Source: 2-12-FULL-35-23 sp965196985 (GTDB lineage Bacteria; Pseudomonadota; Gammaproteobacteria; UBA12402). From it: 64,000 nt of DNA. The stretch spans positions 62,001 through 126,000 of the forward strand of contig CBDALO010000163.1 of the NCBI GenBank assembly GCA_965196985.1, given 5' to 3'. How positions within the stretch are numbered: position 1 is the stretch's first letter; each line of letters begins with the position of its first letter. Below the pieces are notes generated by a model. The model saw only the letters and a list, made by a program, of their open reading frames with translations, was not told where the DNA came from and made no database searches. This document shows positions 38,751 to 48,415 of the stretch, in pieces. The position numbers and the translations under genes are program-made.

Positions 38751-39526
38751 TATACTGCTCGGCCAAAACCAGCTAAAACTGGCGCATGATCGGATGGCCG
38801 CTCCAAGCGACGCGGTGTTACATCAATATCAGCTAGCTGGCAGCGCGATGCCATAGCTTGATTTGCCAAGATTAAATCTATGCGCAACCCTCTATTGCGC
38901 CGAAAGGCGGCCTGACGGTAATCCCACCAACTAAACTCCCCAGCTTCTTCGTGCTGTAATCGAAAAGTATCTGATAACCCTAATGCTAGTAGGTTTTGTA
39001 ACGCTTGACGTTCTGGCTCACTCACCAGTACCGAACCCACCCACTCTGCCGGATCATGCACATCACGATCTTCTGGTGCAATATTAAAATCCCCCATCAA
39101 CACCACTTGCTCGTATTGAGCAAGCTGCTGCTTGGTGTAAGCTTGCAGCGCTTGCAACCAAGCGAGTTTGTACTGGTATTTCTCTGAGCCAACACTAGAA
39201 CCATTGGGAGCATACAAGTTTAAAATTCGTACCCCATCAACAGTTGCCGCTAACACCCGTCGTTGCGGATCATTAAAATCAGGCAAGTCAGTAACTACCT
39301 CTGCAATAGGCTGCTTAGCTAGCAGTGCCACACCGTTATAGGTTTTCTGTCCTGCAAAGCTAACCTGATAACCAGCCTCTTCAATTGCAGCCAATGGGAA
39401 GTTCTCGTCAATTAATTTGGTTTCTTGCAGACCCAATACATCAGGCTTAACCTGCTCCAACCACCCCAACACGTGCGGCAATCGCACCTTTAAGGAGTTA
39501 ACGTTCCAACTTGCTACTTTAAACAT
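38672..39526 (-). CDS. xthA: Exodeoxyribonuclease III, C-terminus altered by IS
   Basis: 284 codons. AP endonuclease/3'-5' exonuclease for base-excision repair. Motifs: ASWNVNSLK, LQETKL with the metal glutamate, NLYAPNGSSVGSEKYQYK, MGDFNIAPEDRDVHD and the terminal ERPSDHAPV catalytic His. The authentic protein probably ended soon after HAPVLAGFGRAVY; the last 24 residues (SNRKMSLKQ...) are encoded by the neighbouring IS end. All catalytic residues are kept, so activity is plausible. Confidence 0.92.
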   Translation of the reverse strand: MFKVASWNVNSLKVRLPHVLGWLEQVKPDVLGLQETKLIDENFPLAAIEEAGYQVSFAGQKTYNGVALLAKQPIAEVVTDLPDFNDPQRRVLAATVDGVRILNLYAPNGSSVGSEKYQYKLAWLQALQAYTKQQLAQYEQVVLMGDFNIAPEDRDVHDPAEWVGSVLVSEPERQALQNLLALGLSDTFRLQHEEAGEFSWWDYRQAAFRRNRGLRIDLILANQAMASRCQLADIDVTPRRLERPSDHAPVLAGFGRAVYSNRKMSLKQHLNRCHHDGPSVSLQC

Positions 39527-39607
39527 TTTGTTTCCTTAACGTTTTTGACTTTTTTTTCAGAATGTATGAATCACTTGTGCTTCGTACTTTACAAACTATT
39601 TGCGCCT

Positions 39608-39635
39608 AACGGATCCTGTCACGAATCGTTTCCCA
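39608..39635. repeat. Repeat word shared with the 45.2-kb element (family R5)
   Basis: AACGGATCCTGTCACGAATC and onward to TTTCCCA matches 45247-45275 with one or two changes. Here it lacks the inverted ends seen at the other site, so it is a fragment. Confidence 0.55.
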
Positions 39636-39639
39636 GCCC

Positions 39640-39729
39640 GTAGCCCGAATTGAGCGATAGCGAAAATCCGGGGCTGAGTGTGACTTAACCCCGGATTTTC
39701 AAATGCTTCGCATTTTCAATCCGGGCTAC
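39640..39729. repeat. GTAGCCCGG-type palindromic repeat (family R2), copy 2
   Basis: Starts GTAGCCCGAATTG and ends TCAATCCGGGCTAC, with CCCCGGATTTTCAAATGCTT inside. It lies between xthA and the permease gene together with R3. Confidence 0.7.
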
Positions 39730-39732
39730 AAC

Positions 39733-39825
39733 CTACTTTTTATTGATTCAGCATGGCATTTGCGTAAGTAAATGCGCAGTGTAACGAACCATGGGGTAAA
39801 TGCCATACTAAATCAACAAGGAACC
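39733..39825. repeat. Family R3 palindrome, copy 3 (short)
   Basis: TTGATTCAGCATGGCATTTGC, centre GTAAGTAAATGCGCAGTGTAA, then GGGTAAATGCCATACTAAATCAA. It keeps the inner stem and centre of family R3 but lacks the outer GTTGCATAAAT arms. Confidence 0.6.
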
Positions 39826-39841
39826 CAATTTGCCTTAACAA

Positions 39842-41038
39842 TCACATACCACCCACCAGCTCCGCATAAATAACCACACAAGCGACTAAAACCACAAGCA
39901 ACAGCAGTAACTTTCCACCCGGCACCCTAAAGCCTTTGGCTATTTTTAGCTGATAACGCCCTGACCACACCATAGCTGCTGGCAAGATGCCATGCAGCAC
40001 CGCAACAAACACACCCGCATATCCCAAGGCAACAATAAACCCATGCGGATAAACCAAGGCAAAAATCAACGGCGGCACAAAAGTTAACACCGAAATCAAG
40101 CCCTTGCCCAAATGATTACGCTTTACTTTTAACCCATCCGCCAAGATATCAAACAACCCCAGTGATACCCCGACAAAAGAACTCGCAATTGCAAAAAAAG
40201 CAAAAAAGCGTGCGGCGCGACTTAACCAAGGATTCTGTGAAATACGTACCAATGCATCAGTTAGCAGATTGGTTGGCTGGCCAGACTGTAAAATAGCCAA
40301 TAAGCCGTGCTTACCTTGCATAGGCACCACACCAAAAATCAACAACTCCCAAAGCGCATACACCAACAGCGGCAACAAGCTACCTAATAGCACCATCCAG
40401 CACAACTTGCGCTTATCACCTTGCAAATAATGGCGCATACTTGGCAATACGATATGGTAACCAAACGAAGCCATTAGAATAGGCAAAGCAGCCAACCAGT
40501 AACTAAAATGTGGCCGCACTGCCAACAAATTCCACTTAACGTGTGAAGTTACTTTAGTTGCCAATAGTGCATAAGCAACAATTAAACCCAGCATCAGCAA
40601 ACGATTAATCCAATCTGTAAAACGCGTTCCCAAGTAAATAATAATGGCAAACACAACCACCCACGGCAGGTAGCTCTCACAAGCTGCCAAAGTTATACCA
40701 CGCAACTTCATTGCACTAACAACCAAGGCACCCCCACCAGTAATATAAGCAGCCATCAACGAATAAAGCAGTAATAAAAAGCTAAACCAGCTCAACACAG
40801 CGCCGACCTTACCCAACGTCACGCGCGCCATAGAAATGTAGTTAGTACGATCAGGCAACCAAAGGTTTGCTTCAACAACCAGATAACCTGTGTATGCCAT
40901 ATAAAGCCAAGTAGCTACTAGCAATGCCATTGAAACGAAAAAACCAAGCGGTGCTGTTGAGACAGGCAAGGCCAACATTCCTGCACCAATACACGTTCCT
41001 GATAGAATTAATGTCGCGCCTAATAGCCGTCGTTTCAT
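39842..41038 (-). CDS. Aromatic amino acid permease (HAAAP family, TyrP/Mtr-like)
   Basis: About 398 residues from ATG 41038 (MKRRLLGATLILSGTCIGAGMLALP), chosen because GGAG lies 6 bases upstream; the frame is open from TTG 41056. The GTCIGAGMLALP motif in helix 1 and ILMASFGYHIVLPSMRHYL are hallmarks of the hydroxy/aromatic amino acid permease family (TyrP, Mtr, TnaB), with about 11 transmembrane segments. It imports tyrosine or tryptophan with protons across the inner membrane. It overlaps no gene and lies 3' of the acyl-CoA ligase on the same strand (23-base gap), so they may be co-transcribed. Confidence 0.88.
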   Translation of the reverse strand: MKRRLLGATLILSGTCIGAGMLALPVSTAPLGFFVSMALLVATWLYMAYTGYLVVEANLWLPDRTNYISMARVTLGKVGAVLSWFSFLLLLYSLMAAYITGGGALVVSAMKLRGITLAACESYLPWVVVFAIIIYLGTRFTDWINRLLMLGLIVAYALLATKVTSHVKWNLLAVRPHFSYWLAALPILMASFGYHIVLPSMRHYLQGDKRKLCWMVLLGSLLPLLVYALWELLIFGVVPMQGKHGLLAILQSGQPTNLLTDALVRISQNPWLSRAARFFAFFAIASSFVGVSLGLFDILADGLKVKRNHLGKGLISVLTFVPPLIFALVYPHGFIVALGYAGVFVAVLHGILPAAMVWSGRYQLKIAKGFRVPGGKLLLLLVVLVACVVIYAELVGGM

Positions 41039-41061
41039 TTTTTCTCCAATTAACAATCAAT

Positions 41062-42978
41062 CTAAAAAGTTTCTTTTAACTGGCGACGAATAATCTTATT
41101 CGAGTCAGTTTTTGGTAGCTGGTCTAATTCAACCACCTTCGCTATCTTAAATAAAGGGTTAAGTTGCTCCTTAATGATCATTTGCAATTGCTCTTTCATT
41201 TTTTCAGGTTTTAAAACTTTACCCTGAGCCACTACAAACAATACCAGCTGCTCGATACCTCCTCCTTTTGGAGCAACACCTACTGCAGCCACTTCTTTCA
41301 CAGTTGGCAACCCCAACAAACACTGCTCAATCTCTGCTGAACTAACTTTGATACCACCTAGGTTCATTGAATCATCACAACGACCTAAAGCACCGTAATA
41401 ACCGTTTGCCAACTGCTGCAAGTAATCACCATGACGACGCAGCACTTCACCTTTCGGCCCAAGCGGCAAGCCTGCATAATAAACCTCGTGATGGTCTTTA
41501 TTCAACAAGCAAGTAGAAAGCCCTAGCATTGGTGGACATAAAAAAACCTCGCCACGCTCACTTTGATTAAAATGTTCGTCCAAGAGATATAACTTCCCAC
41601 CAAGCACTGGTGTTGAAAAACGCGCTGGATAGTTAGGCTGAAGCAAAGTACTCGTTAAATAAGCACCGCCTATTTCTGTACCACCACAATATTCAATCAC
41701 CGGTTTATAGTTGGCAAGAAACATTAAATACAGCATATCCTTAATGTTAGAAGCCTCACCACTGCTACTAAATAAACGAATGGCTGACCAATCAAGTCCT
41801 TCTATACAAGCAGACTGCTGCCAAGATCTCACCAAACTTGGCACAACACCGAGTATTGTCACACCTTGTTTAGCAACAAACTCTCCAAAGCTTCGAGTTG
41901 TTGGCGAATCGGGATAAAGCATAATACAAGCACGATTCAAAAGGCCCGCAAAAATAAGCCAGTGCCCCATCATCCAGCCCAGATTAGTTGGCCAGCAGAC
42001 CTTGTCATCTGAATGAATATCTTGATAAAAATATGCATCCATTGCTGCCTTTAGGGCCGTGTTTGTATTCCAGGGTATTGCTTTAGGTGTACTCATCGTA
42101 CCAGAAGAGAATAATACCGCGATTGTATCTTTTGGGCTCATCATAATACTAGGAAATACTGCATCGCTCACTTGATCAGTAAGGTCTTCCCAAGAAAAAT
42201 CTTGCTGACGCAGTGACTTCGGCCATTCACAATGACTAACCACACAAGTTACTTTACTAGCTTCGCAAACACGCTCGTAAAGAGGCAACCTTTTTCCTGC
42301 GCGAACAATGCTCTCTTGAGTTAAAATTAGTTTAGCATTAGCTAACTCTAGCCTTGTTGCCATGGCTTGGCTAGAAAAGCTATCAGCAATAGCAACAACC
42401 TGAGCGCCCAGTTTAATCACTGCTAGATAACTGATAACCGCCAAACAATCCATGGGGCGAATGATCGCCACTGCATCTCCTGCAACGATACCTCGCTGCT
42501 GCAATGCATGACAAAGTCGGTTAACTTCTTTGCTTAACTCACCATAAGTTATGCTAACAATATTTCCCGATTCACTCGCTTCACATAAGGCTAACTGCTC
42601 AGCGGGAGCCTGTAAGTAGCTATCAACGATATTAAGCTTTGCGCCAACAAACCATTGAGCTTGCTCAGAGTCACTACTCTGTAAATATTGCGTAGGTAAC
42701 TGCAGAAACTGAACATCAACTTGCTTAAGGTAATACTGCAATAGCTGTTCAGGCTGTCGCAATGATAATTCATATAACTCATCAAAATCATTGCAACCAA
42801 ATGCCTGCAGAGCTTGGGTTAAATTAGCCTGCCGTAAAACTGCTAAGCCAGGACTCCACACTGCTGGTTCTTCACCCAACCTAGCCGCTAACTTCTGATA
42901 AGCTTCCCAATGTTTTTCAAAATCTTGCTCGTTCGCTAAATCGCTTGCAACTAGCTTGGCCCATGCGTTAGTTGTCAT
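41062..42978 (-). CDS. AMP-forming acyl-CoA ligase (AAE17/18-like)
   Basis: 638 residues. ANL-superfamily adenylating enzyme. Phosphate loop VLFSSGTMSTPKAIPW, YCGGTEIGG (A5), RRHGDYLQ and the late GRCDDSMNLGGIKVSSAEIE (A8) and KTDSNKIIRRQL (catalytic lysine A10). PTNLGWMMGHWLIFAGLL and LFSSSGEASNIKDMLYLM recall plant peroxisomal acyl-activating enzymes 17/18 and bacterial relatives rather than acetyl-CoA synthetase; from memory, so the subgroup is inference. The substrate is unknown, probably a carboxylic acid. Start ATG 42978 has AGGGAA upstream. IS66 copy C begins 44 bp upstream and probably displaced its promoter. Confidence 0.85.
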   Translation of the reverse strand: MTTNAWAKLVASDLANEQDFEKHWEAYQKLAARLGEEPAVWSPGLAVLRQANLTQALQAFGCNDFDELYELSLRQPEQLLQYYLKQVDVQFLQLPTQYLQSSDSEQAQWFVGAKLNIVDSYLQAPAEQLALCEASESGNIVSITYGELSKEVNRLCHALQQRGIVAGDAVAIIRPMDCLAVISYLAVIKLGAQVVAIADSFSSQAMATRLELANAKLILTQESIVRAGKRLPLYERVCEASKVTCVVSHCEWPKSLRQQDFSWEDLTDQVSDAVFPSIMMSPKDTIAVLFSSGTMSTPKAIPWNTNTALKAAMDAYFYQDIHSDDKVCWPTNLGWMMGHWLIFAGLLNRACIMLYPDSPTTRSFGEFVAKQGVTILGVVPSLVRSWQQSACIEGLDWSAIRLFSSSGEASNIKDMLYLMFLANYKPVIEYCGGTEIGGAYLTSTLLQPNYPARFSTPVLGGKLYLLDEHFNQSERGEVFLCPPMLGLSTCLLNKDHHEVYYAGLPLGPKGEVLRRHGDYLQQLANGYYGALGRCDDSMNLGGIKVSSAEIEQCLLGLPTVKEVAAVGVAPKGGGIEQLVLFVVAQGKVLKPEKMKEQLQMIIKEQLNPLFKIAKVVELDQLPKTDSNKIIRRQLKETF

Positions 42979-43021
42979 GGTTCATTCCCTATAAAAATGA
43001 TGTTGCGGCATACGTTGTTTC

Positions 43022-44968
43022 GTATCCGTTCAATATCAGCATGATTTGAAAATAATTCAAAAAGTTCTTGACAGCTTTTTCGTGCAAATTTGGAAATTTT
43101 ATATTGGAATCATCGTGTGTCATAAAAGCATGATGTGCGCTCTATAACAACGCTGTATGCTCGGATTATTTTTTCATCGATCAGGTTCATGGCTTAAAAA
43201 TAATTTCAGCAGTACGGCCATCTGTGTGGGGAAAATTTACCTTTTCAAACCCGTGGTATACTCTTCCTATGAAAAAACAACCTGACAAATCAGTTTTAGC
43301 CGATCTCATTGAGAGATTTAATAATACTGTTACACCAACAGCACTAGAAACAGATTTTAGCAATGTATGTGAAAGTCAGGCTGAGAAAATCATAAAGCTA
43401 GAAGACAAGGTGCAATCGTTAAATAACGCATTAAATAAATATAAAGGTGAGCAAGGAAAGCCTAATGTTAGAAAGCAAACGCGCGCTAACAAGGACAAGG
43501 ATCATTCCTCCGAGAAGGATAGAAAAGGAAATAAAACCAATAAAACTAGAAAGCCAAAATCTAGTAAAAAAAATCTCGAAGTCTCTAATACAGTGACACT
43601 AACAATTAATCCAGATTCGTTGCCCAGCGATGCTGTGCCAAATGGCTCTAAGAAAACACTTATCCAGGATATAAAAATTGCTGCTAATAACACTCTTTTT
43701 TTGCGCCAACAATATTACTCCCCTTCTGAAAACAAACACTATACAGCACCTCTGCCAACTGGTTATGAGGGCCAGTTCGGCCCTACTATTAAAAGCTGGA
43801 CAAGCTTCCTAAATACTCAAGGTGGTATGACGCTAGAAAGCCTTGAGACATTTTATAAAACCGCCAACATAGATATTAGTAAATCAACCATCCATAGCTT
43901 CACAATTAAAACACCTACGATACTTGAGCCCGAGAAGGTAGAAGTTGTGAAGGCAGGTTTACAATCCACGAACTACCAGCACCTAGATGACACCAACGCT
44001 AGAGAGGATGGGAAAAACCGTTATGTTAATGTATTGGGTAATGAGTATTATTCAGCTTACTTTACGCTGACCAGTAAAAGTCGATTAAGCGTCATTGAAA
44101 TGTTAAGCAAAGACCACTTTGGGTTCACATTAAATGAGGCCGCTTTTAATTTACTGGCTACTATGAACTTACCCCACAAGGTAATCGAAAGCTTAAAGGT
44201 ATTTCACTCATCGACTATCTTAAACAGTAAGGAGCTGGAAGTTATTCTTGATAAGGTATTAGGTGATAAAAAATTTCCAAAATATAGAAAGCTGATTACT
44301 GATGCGGCAGCTATCTCAACATATAGAAAGAGTCCTTATGCGATAGAAACACTCATTACCGATGATGCGCCACAGTTTAAGCTCATTACTGAATCACTCG
44401 CCTTGTGCTGGGTTCATGAGGGTAGGCATTATAAAAAGCTGACGCCAATTTTTAAGAAGCACCAAGACTCTGTTGACAGCTTCTTGGATAGGTTTTGGGA
44501 TTATTATCATAAGCTCATTGAATATAAAAAGAACCCAGGGCAAGATGAGATAGATAAGCTATCCAATGAGTTTACTGAGTTATTCTCAACAATCACTGGC
44601 TACGAGAAACTAGATAAACAAATTGAGCTCACCTTAAAAAAGAAAAGGCAGCTATTGTTAGTGCTGGAAAAGCCAGAGCTTCCTCTACATAACAATCCAG
44701 CAGAGTTGATGGCTCGGAAGCAGGCTAGAATGCGCGATGTACACCTTCATACTATGAGTGAAGAAGGAACGAAAGCTAAGGATACAATGGTTACAATTAC
44801 TGAGACATGTAAAAAGCTAGCAGTTAATGTCTTCGATTATATATATGACAGAATTACAAAAAACTATTCTATGCCTTCGCTAGCGGAATTAATTACCATC
44901 CGCTCATCACAGGCGCAGTAAACTAAAGAGAGCGCAGCATGAGCATCATGCTGAAATAAGACGGATAC
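43022..44968 (+). mobile_element. IS66-family (ISBst12-like) element, copy C, intact
   Basis: 1,947 bp with ends GTATCCGT...ACGGATAC and 8-bp duplication GTTGTTTC (43014-43021 and 44969-44976). The intact reference for copies A and B. Only one gene, as in the ISBst12 subgroup that lacks tnpA and tnpB. It landed in the outer arm of an R3 palindrome. Confidence 0.94.
43269..44921 (+). CDS. IS66-family transposase, intact
   Basis: 550 residues from ATG 43269 (MKKQPDKSVLADLIERF). A coiled segment (residues 45-65) and basic linker, then the IS66 core: FGPTIKSWTSFLNTQGG, YQHLDDTNAREDG (first D), LITDDAPQFK with WVHEGRHYKK (second D region), and LHNNPAELMARKQARMRDVHL (E). An in-frame GTG-type start 45 bases upstream is less likely, though the -10-like TATACT ends only 7 bases before this ATG, so the message would be nearly leaderless. 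Confidence 0.93.
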   Translation: MKKQPDKSVLADLIERFNNTVTPTALETDFSNVCESQAEKIIKLEDKVQSLNNALNKYKGEQGKPNVRKQTRANKDKDHSSEKDRKGNKTNKTRKPKSSKKNLEVSNTVTLTINPDSLPSDAVPNGSKKTLIQDIKIAANNTLFLRQQYYSPSENKHYTAPLPTGYEGQFGPTIKSWTSFLNTQGGMTLESLETFYKTANIDISKSTIHSFTIKTPTILEPEKVEVVKAGLQSTNYQHLDDTNAREDGKNRYVNVLGNEYYSAYFTLTSKSRLSVIEMLSKDHFGFTLNEAAFNLLATMNLPHKVIESLKVFHSSTILNSKELEVILDKVLGDKKFPKYRKLITDAAAISTYRKSPYAIETLITDDAPQFKLITESLALCWVHEGRHYKKLTPIFKKHQDSVDSFLDRFWDYYHKLIEYKKNPGQDEIDKLSNEFTELFSTITGYEKLDKQIELTLKKKRQLLLVLEKPELPLHNNPAELMARKQARMRDVHLHTMSEEGTKAKDTMVTITETCKKLAVNVFDYIYDRITKNYSMPSLAELITIRSSQAQ

Positions 44969-45121
44969 GTTGTTTCTTTATCTAGATTCACATCTTGCCC
45001 GCTGATTTGCGCATTGCTTTTGCTCCATGGCTCGCTGTGCTGCGCTTTACTTACGCAAAAGCAATGCGCAAATCAATCTAGATCAACTTATTTATCCAAC
45101 CTTACTATTTAAGCAACAACA
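44969..45121. repeat. Large imperfect palindrome (family R3), copy 4
   Basis: GCTGATTTGCGCATTGCTTTTGC and its complement enclose CCATGGCTCGC...GCGCTTTACTTACG. The outer arms are GTTGTTTCTTTAT (left, duplicated by IS66 copy C) and ATTTAAGCAACAAC (right). Confidence 0.75.
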
Positions 45122-45212
45122 ACGAAAAACAGCGAGCATAGTACCTTTATTTACGCTATCATTCCAATCCATCTGTTGATTTATTAAGAGCAGCTTTAAA
45201 AGCGGTGGACGA

Positions 45213-45358
45213 CAAAAGTTTCGCATTTTATGAAACTCTTCCGCCCAACGGGTCCTGTCACGAATCGTTTCCCAACATGCTCGCAAGCTGCGCTGCTGAG
45301 AGCCCTCGATTCGCGCCACCCGTTCTGCAACACAGCACATCAAAATGCGAAACTTTTG
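45213..45358. repeat. Small inverted-repeat element (family R5, MITE-like)
   Basis: 146 bp bounded by the 17-bp inverted repeat CAAAAGTTTCGCATTTT (45213-45229) and its complement (45342-45358). The interior holds the R5 word CGGGTCCTGTCACGAATCG also present at 39608. No convincing coding capacity. It lies just upstream of lplA. Confidence 0.6.
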
Positions 45359-45400
45359 ATAAAACCAACCTAAAGAAAAAGCAATATTTAAAATACGGTA

Positions 45401-46396
45401 ATGACTATGATACTTATCGACAATGAAAATCACACTAACCCGAGCATTAATCTTGCTTTAGAAGAATATGCACTGCTTAATTTAGACCTCAACAATAACC
45501 ATATTCTGTTCTACATAAATGAACCAGCAGTAATCATTGGCAAACATCAAAACACCCACGAAGAAATTAACTCCAACTATATCGAAACCAATGGCATCCA
45601 CGTTATCCGCCGAGTCTCAGGAGGTGGTGCTGTTTATCACGACCAAGGTAATTTGAACTTCAGCTTTTTAACTCAGGCTAAAGGTCGTGCTTTTAATGAT
45701 TACAAAACCTTCACCAAACCTATTATCCAAGCACTGCAGCAGCTTGGTGTACCTGCCGAGTTAACGGGTCGAAATGATATCGTTGTTAATGATCGTAAAA
45801 TTTCTGGTAATGCTCAGTATCGCCGCATGGATCGTATGTTTTGCCATGGCACTTTACTCTTTAACAGCGAACTCGATAGAGTTAGTCACGCCCTCAACGT
45901 CAAAACAGACAAAATCCAATCAAAAGGAATCAAATCCGTACGTAGCCGAGTGGCCAATATTTCTGAATTCTTAACCCAATCACTCAGCATTCACGCCTTC
46001 AAACAACATCTAATCGAGGTATTACAAAGTGAACACACTAACAAAATCCATCGTTTTAGTGATTGTGACTGGCAAGCCATTGAAAAACTCGCCAAAGAAA
46101 AATATCAAAACTGGGACTGGAACTACGGCAAATCCCCTGAATTCAATATGCAACAAAGTAAGCGCTTTGCCATTGGCTCTATTGACATCCGTCTAAATGT
46201 TCAACAAGGAAAAATCGCCACCTGTAAAATTTATGGCGATTTCTTTGCTGAATACGACATCAGCGAGCTTGAGCAGCGGCTTACAGGCCTTCCTTATGAC
46301 CGAGCAATGCTAACGAGCACCCTGCAACAAATTAATTTATCACGCTATTTCGGCAAGCTTAGCAATAATGAGTTCTTAACACTGCTATTTACATAA
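45401..46396 (+). CDS. lplA: Lipoate-protein ligase A
   Basis: 331 residues (or 329 from ATG 45407). Attaches free lipoate, via lipoyl-AMP, to E2 and H-protein lysines in the cytosol. RRVSGGGAVYHDQGNLNFSF is the lipoate/AMP-binding loop; NDIVVNDRKISGNAQYRRMDRMFCHGTLLF holds the conserved lysine of K-I-S-G-x-A. The C-terminal accessory domain is present, so it is the two-domain E. coli LplA type. It implies lipoate scavenging from a host. No strong ribosome binding site; the R5 element ends 42 bases upstream. Confidence 0.95.
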   Translation: MTMILIDNENHTNPSINLALEEYALLNLDLNNNHILFYINEPAVIIGKHQNTHEEINSNYIETNGIHVIRRVSGGGAVYHDQGNLNFSFLTQAKGRAFNDYKTFTKPIIQALQQLGVPAELTGRNDIVVNDRKISGNAQYRRMDRMFCHGTLLFNSELDRVSHALNVKTDKIQSKGIKSVRSRVANISEFLTQSLSIHAFKQHLIEVLQSEHTNKIHRFSDCDWQAIEKLAKEKYQNWDWNYGKSPEFNMQQSKRFAIGSIDIRLNVQQGKIATCKIYGDFFAEYDISELEQRLTGLPYDRAMLTSTLQQINLSRYFGKLSNNEFLTLLFT

Positions 46397-46417
46397 AGTC
46401 ACTCAAAGCAACAAACT

Positions 46418-48036
46418 TTAATTCAGCGAAGGACCTGGAGGCTCTTCTTCTGCTAGTAAGTATTCAGTCACAAGCTGACCATCATCAGCATCATCTAGCC
46501 ATTTGACTCGCCTTCCTTGTTTCTCCTTATCCGGAGAAGCAAAAAATGGTACTCCTTTAACCTCAGATAGAGACGCTCGTGGATAACTAGAGTGACCCAA
46601 CGACTCGTCAACAACACCTTCTTTTACTAACGAAGTAGCGCCAAATCCATCACTCCTTGTTGAAGGTAGTATTGACTGAAAGCCTATAGGGTTAGACACC
46701 TTTGATAAAACTTTATCAGCTTGACTTCGATTTAATATAAATAGGCTAGCAAAAGCCCTACTTAGCTGCTCCAATTCTTCTCGCGGATACGATAAATGAC
46801 GCTCAAGTAACAAAAAGCTTAACTCCTCACACATCGCACTTACATTATCGATGGCTGCATTCAGCTTTTCACAAACGATGGAAACAGATCCAGCTTTCAT
46901 ATCATTACTCATTCTTCTCAGCCTAAGAATGACCTCTTCAGCAAACCCTTTTAAATGCTTAGCATAATCATCACTCTTTTCAATGATGCTCGCTTGCTGT
47001 TCAGCCCCTTTCTTCTCTCTCATAGCAAGAAGCACATCAATTTTTCTTGTAAGTGAATTTAGCTTTGGAGTATATTGCTTGTCATATGCAACTTCCAAAG
47101 GCTTATAAAAACAGACCGCCCGATGTTCAATGAAGAGCTTACGCAAACCTTTTAAGTCTTCCACCAACCAACCTAACTCGTTCGCTTCATCACTAACGTA
47201 AATTTCACCTCGACAACTTAACTCAGCTGCAGCACGCCTTGTCCCTACAAATGCAGTTAACACTTCCAAGGAAAGCAGAAACTCTTCTGCATTTTGTTCG
47301 GAGCTTTTCTCTTTATATTTTTTCTCCACTTCCAGAAAGTCTAAGCAATAATCCTTCCTTTCACCCACTTCATTTTCTCTTTCTATCACATTACTCTTTT
47401 TACCTTTCTCAACTATCTCTTGCTCTTTAATAGTGGCATTTATTCTGCCTTCAACGGCTTTAATTTTCTTTTCAACCTTCCTATAGAGCGCCGCCTTCTC
47501 TTCCAAAGATACTTAGAGCCTAAAGTTAACAATAGCTCTTCTGGCTTAATGAAAATCAAGGACATGATTTGATCCAATAACGACCGCATGGTTAACAAAT
47601 TCTTATTCTTAAAAAAAGAAAAGGCTGTTGACTTAACTTTAGCTTGCAATGCCTCAAGTGGCTGGCAATAATCCCTAACAGACAATTCAAACCCATCTTT
47701 TCGCTTTATTATCTCTCCTTGTAGCTCACTCTCCGAAACTCCAGAGCTCAGAAGCTGTATCAAATCAGCCTTATACTTAGCACAGGCTTCTATTACCTGC
47801 TTAACAATTTCTTGCAGCTCTTTTAAACCATCCTTTCCAGCTTCTAATAACTCTATTTTTTTATTACAGCTATCGAAAAGACTTTGAAGCCTTGTAAGAT
47901 CAGAAGAAGCTTGTTCATAAATAATAAATCGTTTTTGATAAGCCGCCATCAATCTTTTAATTTCTTGTATAGCTTCTATAGCTCTCTGCTCTACAAACGA
48001 GATCGACTTCTTAGCCTCCTCTTCCAAAGTAGACAT
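46418..48036 (-). pseudogene. Coiled-coil protein, main part with frameshift (possible effector)
   Basis: Two overlapping frames: 47440-48036 (198 residues, MSTLEEEAKKSISFVEQRAIEAIQEIKRLM...) and 46418-47506 (362 residues). The first runs ...TLGSKYLWKRRRR; one extra T at CTTTGG (about 47507) would give SKYLLEEKAALYRKVEKKIK, continuing in the second. The whole is lysine/glutamate-rich and predicted largely coiled-coil. The C-terminus VTEYLLAEEEPPGPSLN is glutamate-rich near the end, like the E-block of Dot/Icm substrates. No recognised domain. It converges on lplA with a 21-base gap. Confidence 0.6.
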
Positions 48037-48063
48037 AGATTCAGACTGAACTGAGGAATGCTT

Positions 48064-48387
48064 TCAGAAGTGCTGGGCTTTATTATTCATTAAATCAAAC
48101 AAACTATCACCACATTCTTTTAACGATGAGTATTGCTTACTATTATTCATTTTACCAAGCTCATCACTTACAACCCTCAACTGTTCATCATAACTCCCAT
48201 CATAATTATCCATGCCGTTTAACTTTTCTTGTATAGCCTTAGCCAAACTAGACAATATCTGAGCTGTTTTCTTCACTCTTTCCGACAGCACAGCTTCTAA
48301 ATAAGAATCCTCTAATAACTTTACAGGCAACTCCTCTTTACGATGCAAAGACAGTTTCTTTTGTAAATCTTCTACTATTTCTTTCAT
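48064..48387 (-). pseudogene. Coiled-coil protein, N-terminal part separated by in-frame TGA
   Basis: 107 residues, MKEIVEDLQKKLSLHRKEELPVK to NNKAQHF, then TGA (48064-48066). The next frame (ATG 48036) is exactly in phase 10 codons later, so a single nonsense change may have split one gene of about 690 codons. Alternatively it is a separate small gene translated in series. Start ATG has AAAAAGGAAAAG upstream. Confidence 0.55.
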
Positions 48388-48415
48388 GACTTTTCCTTTT
48401 TTATTAAGTTTTTTT

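Noticed and set aside
45092..45433. 113-codon minus-strand frame upstream of lplA
   Set aside because: It spans the R3 and R5 inverted-repeat elements and overlaps the lplA start; no coding signature.
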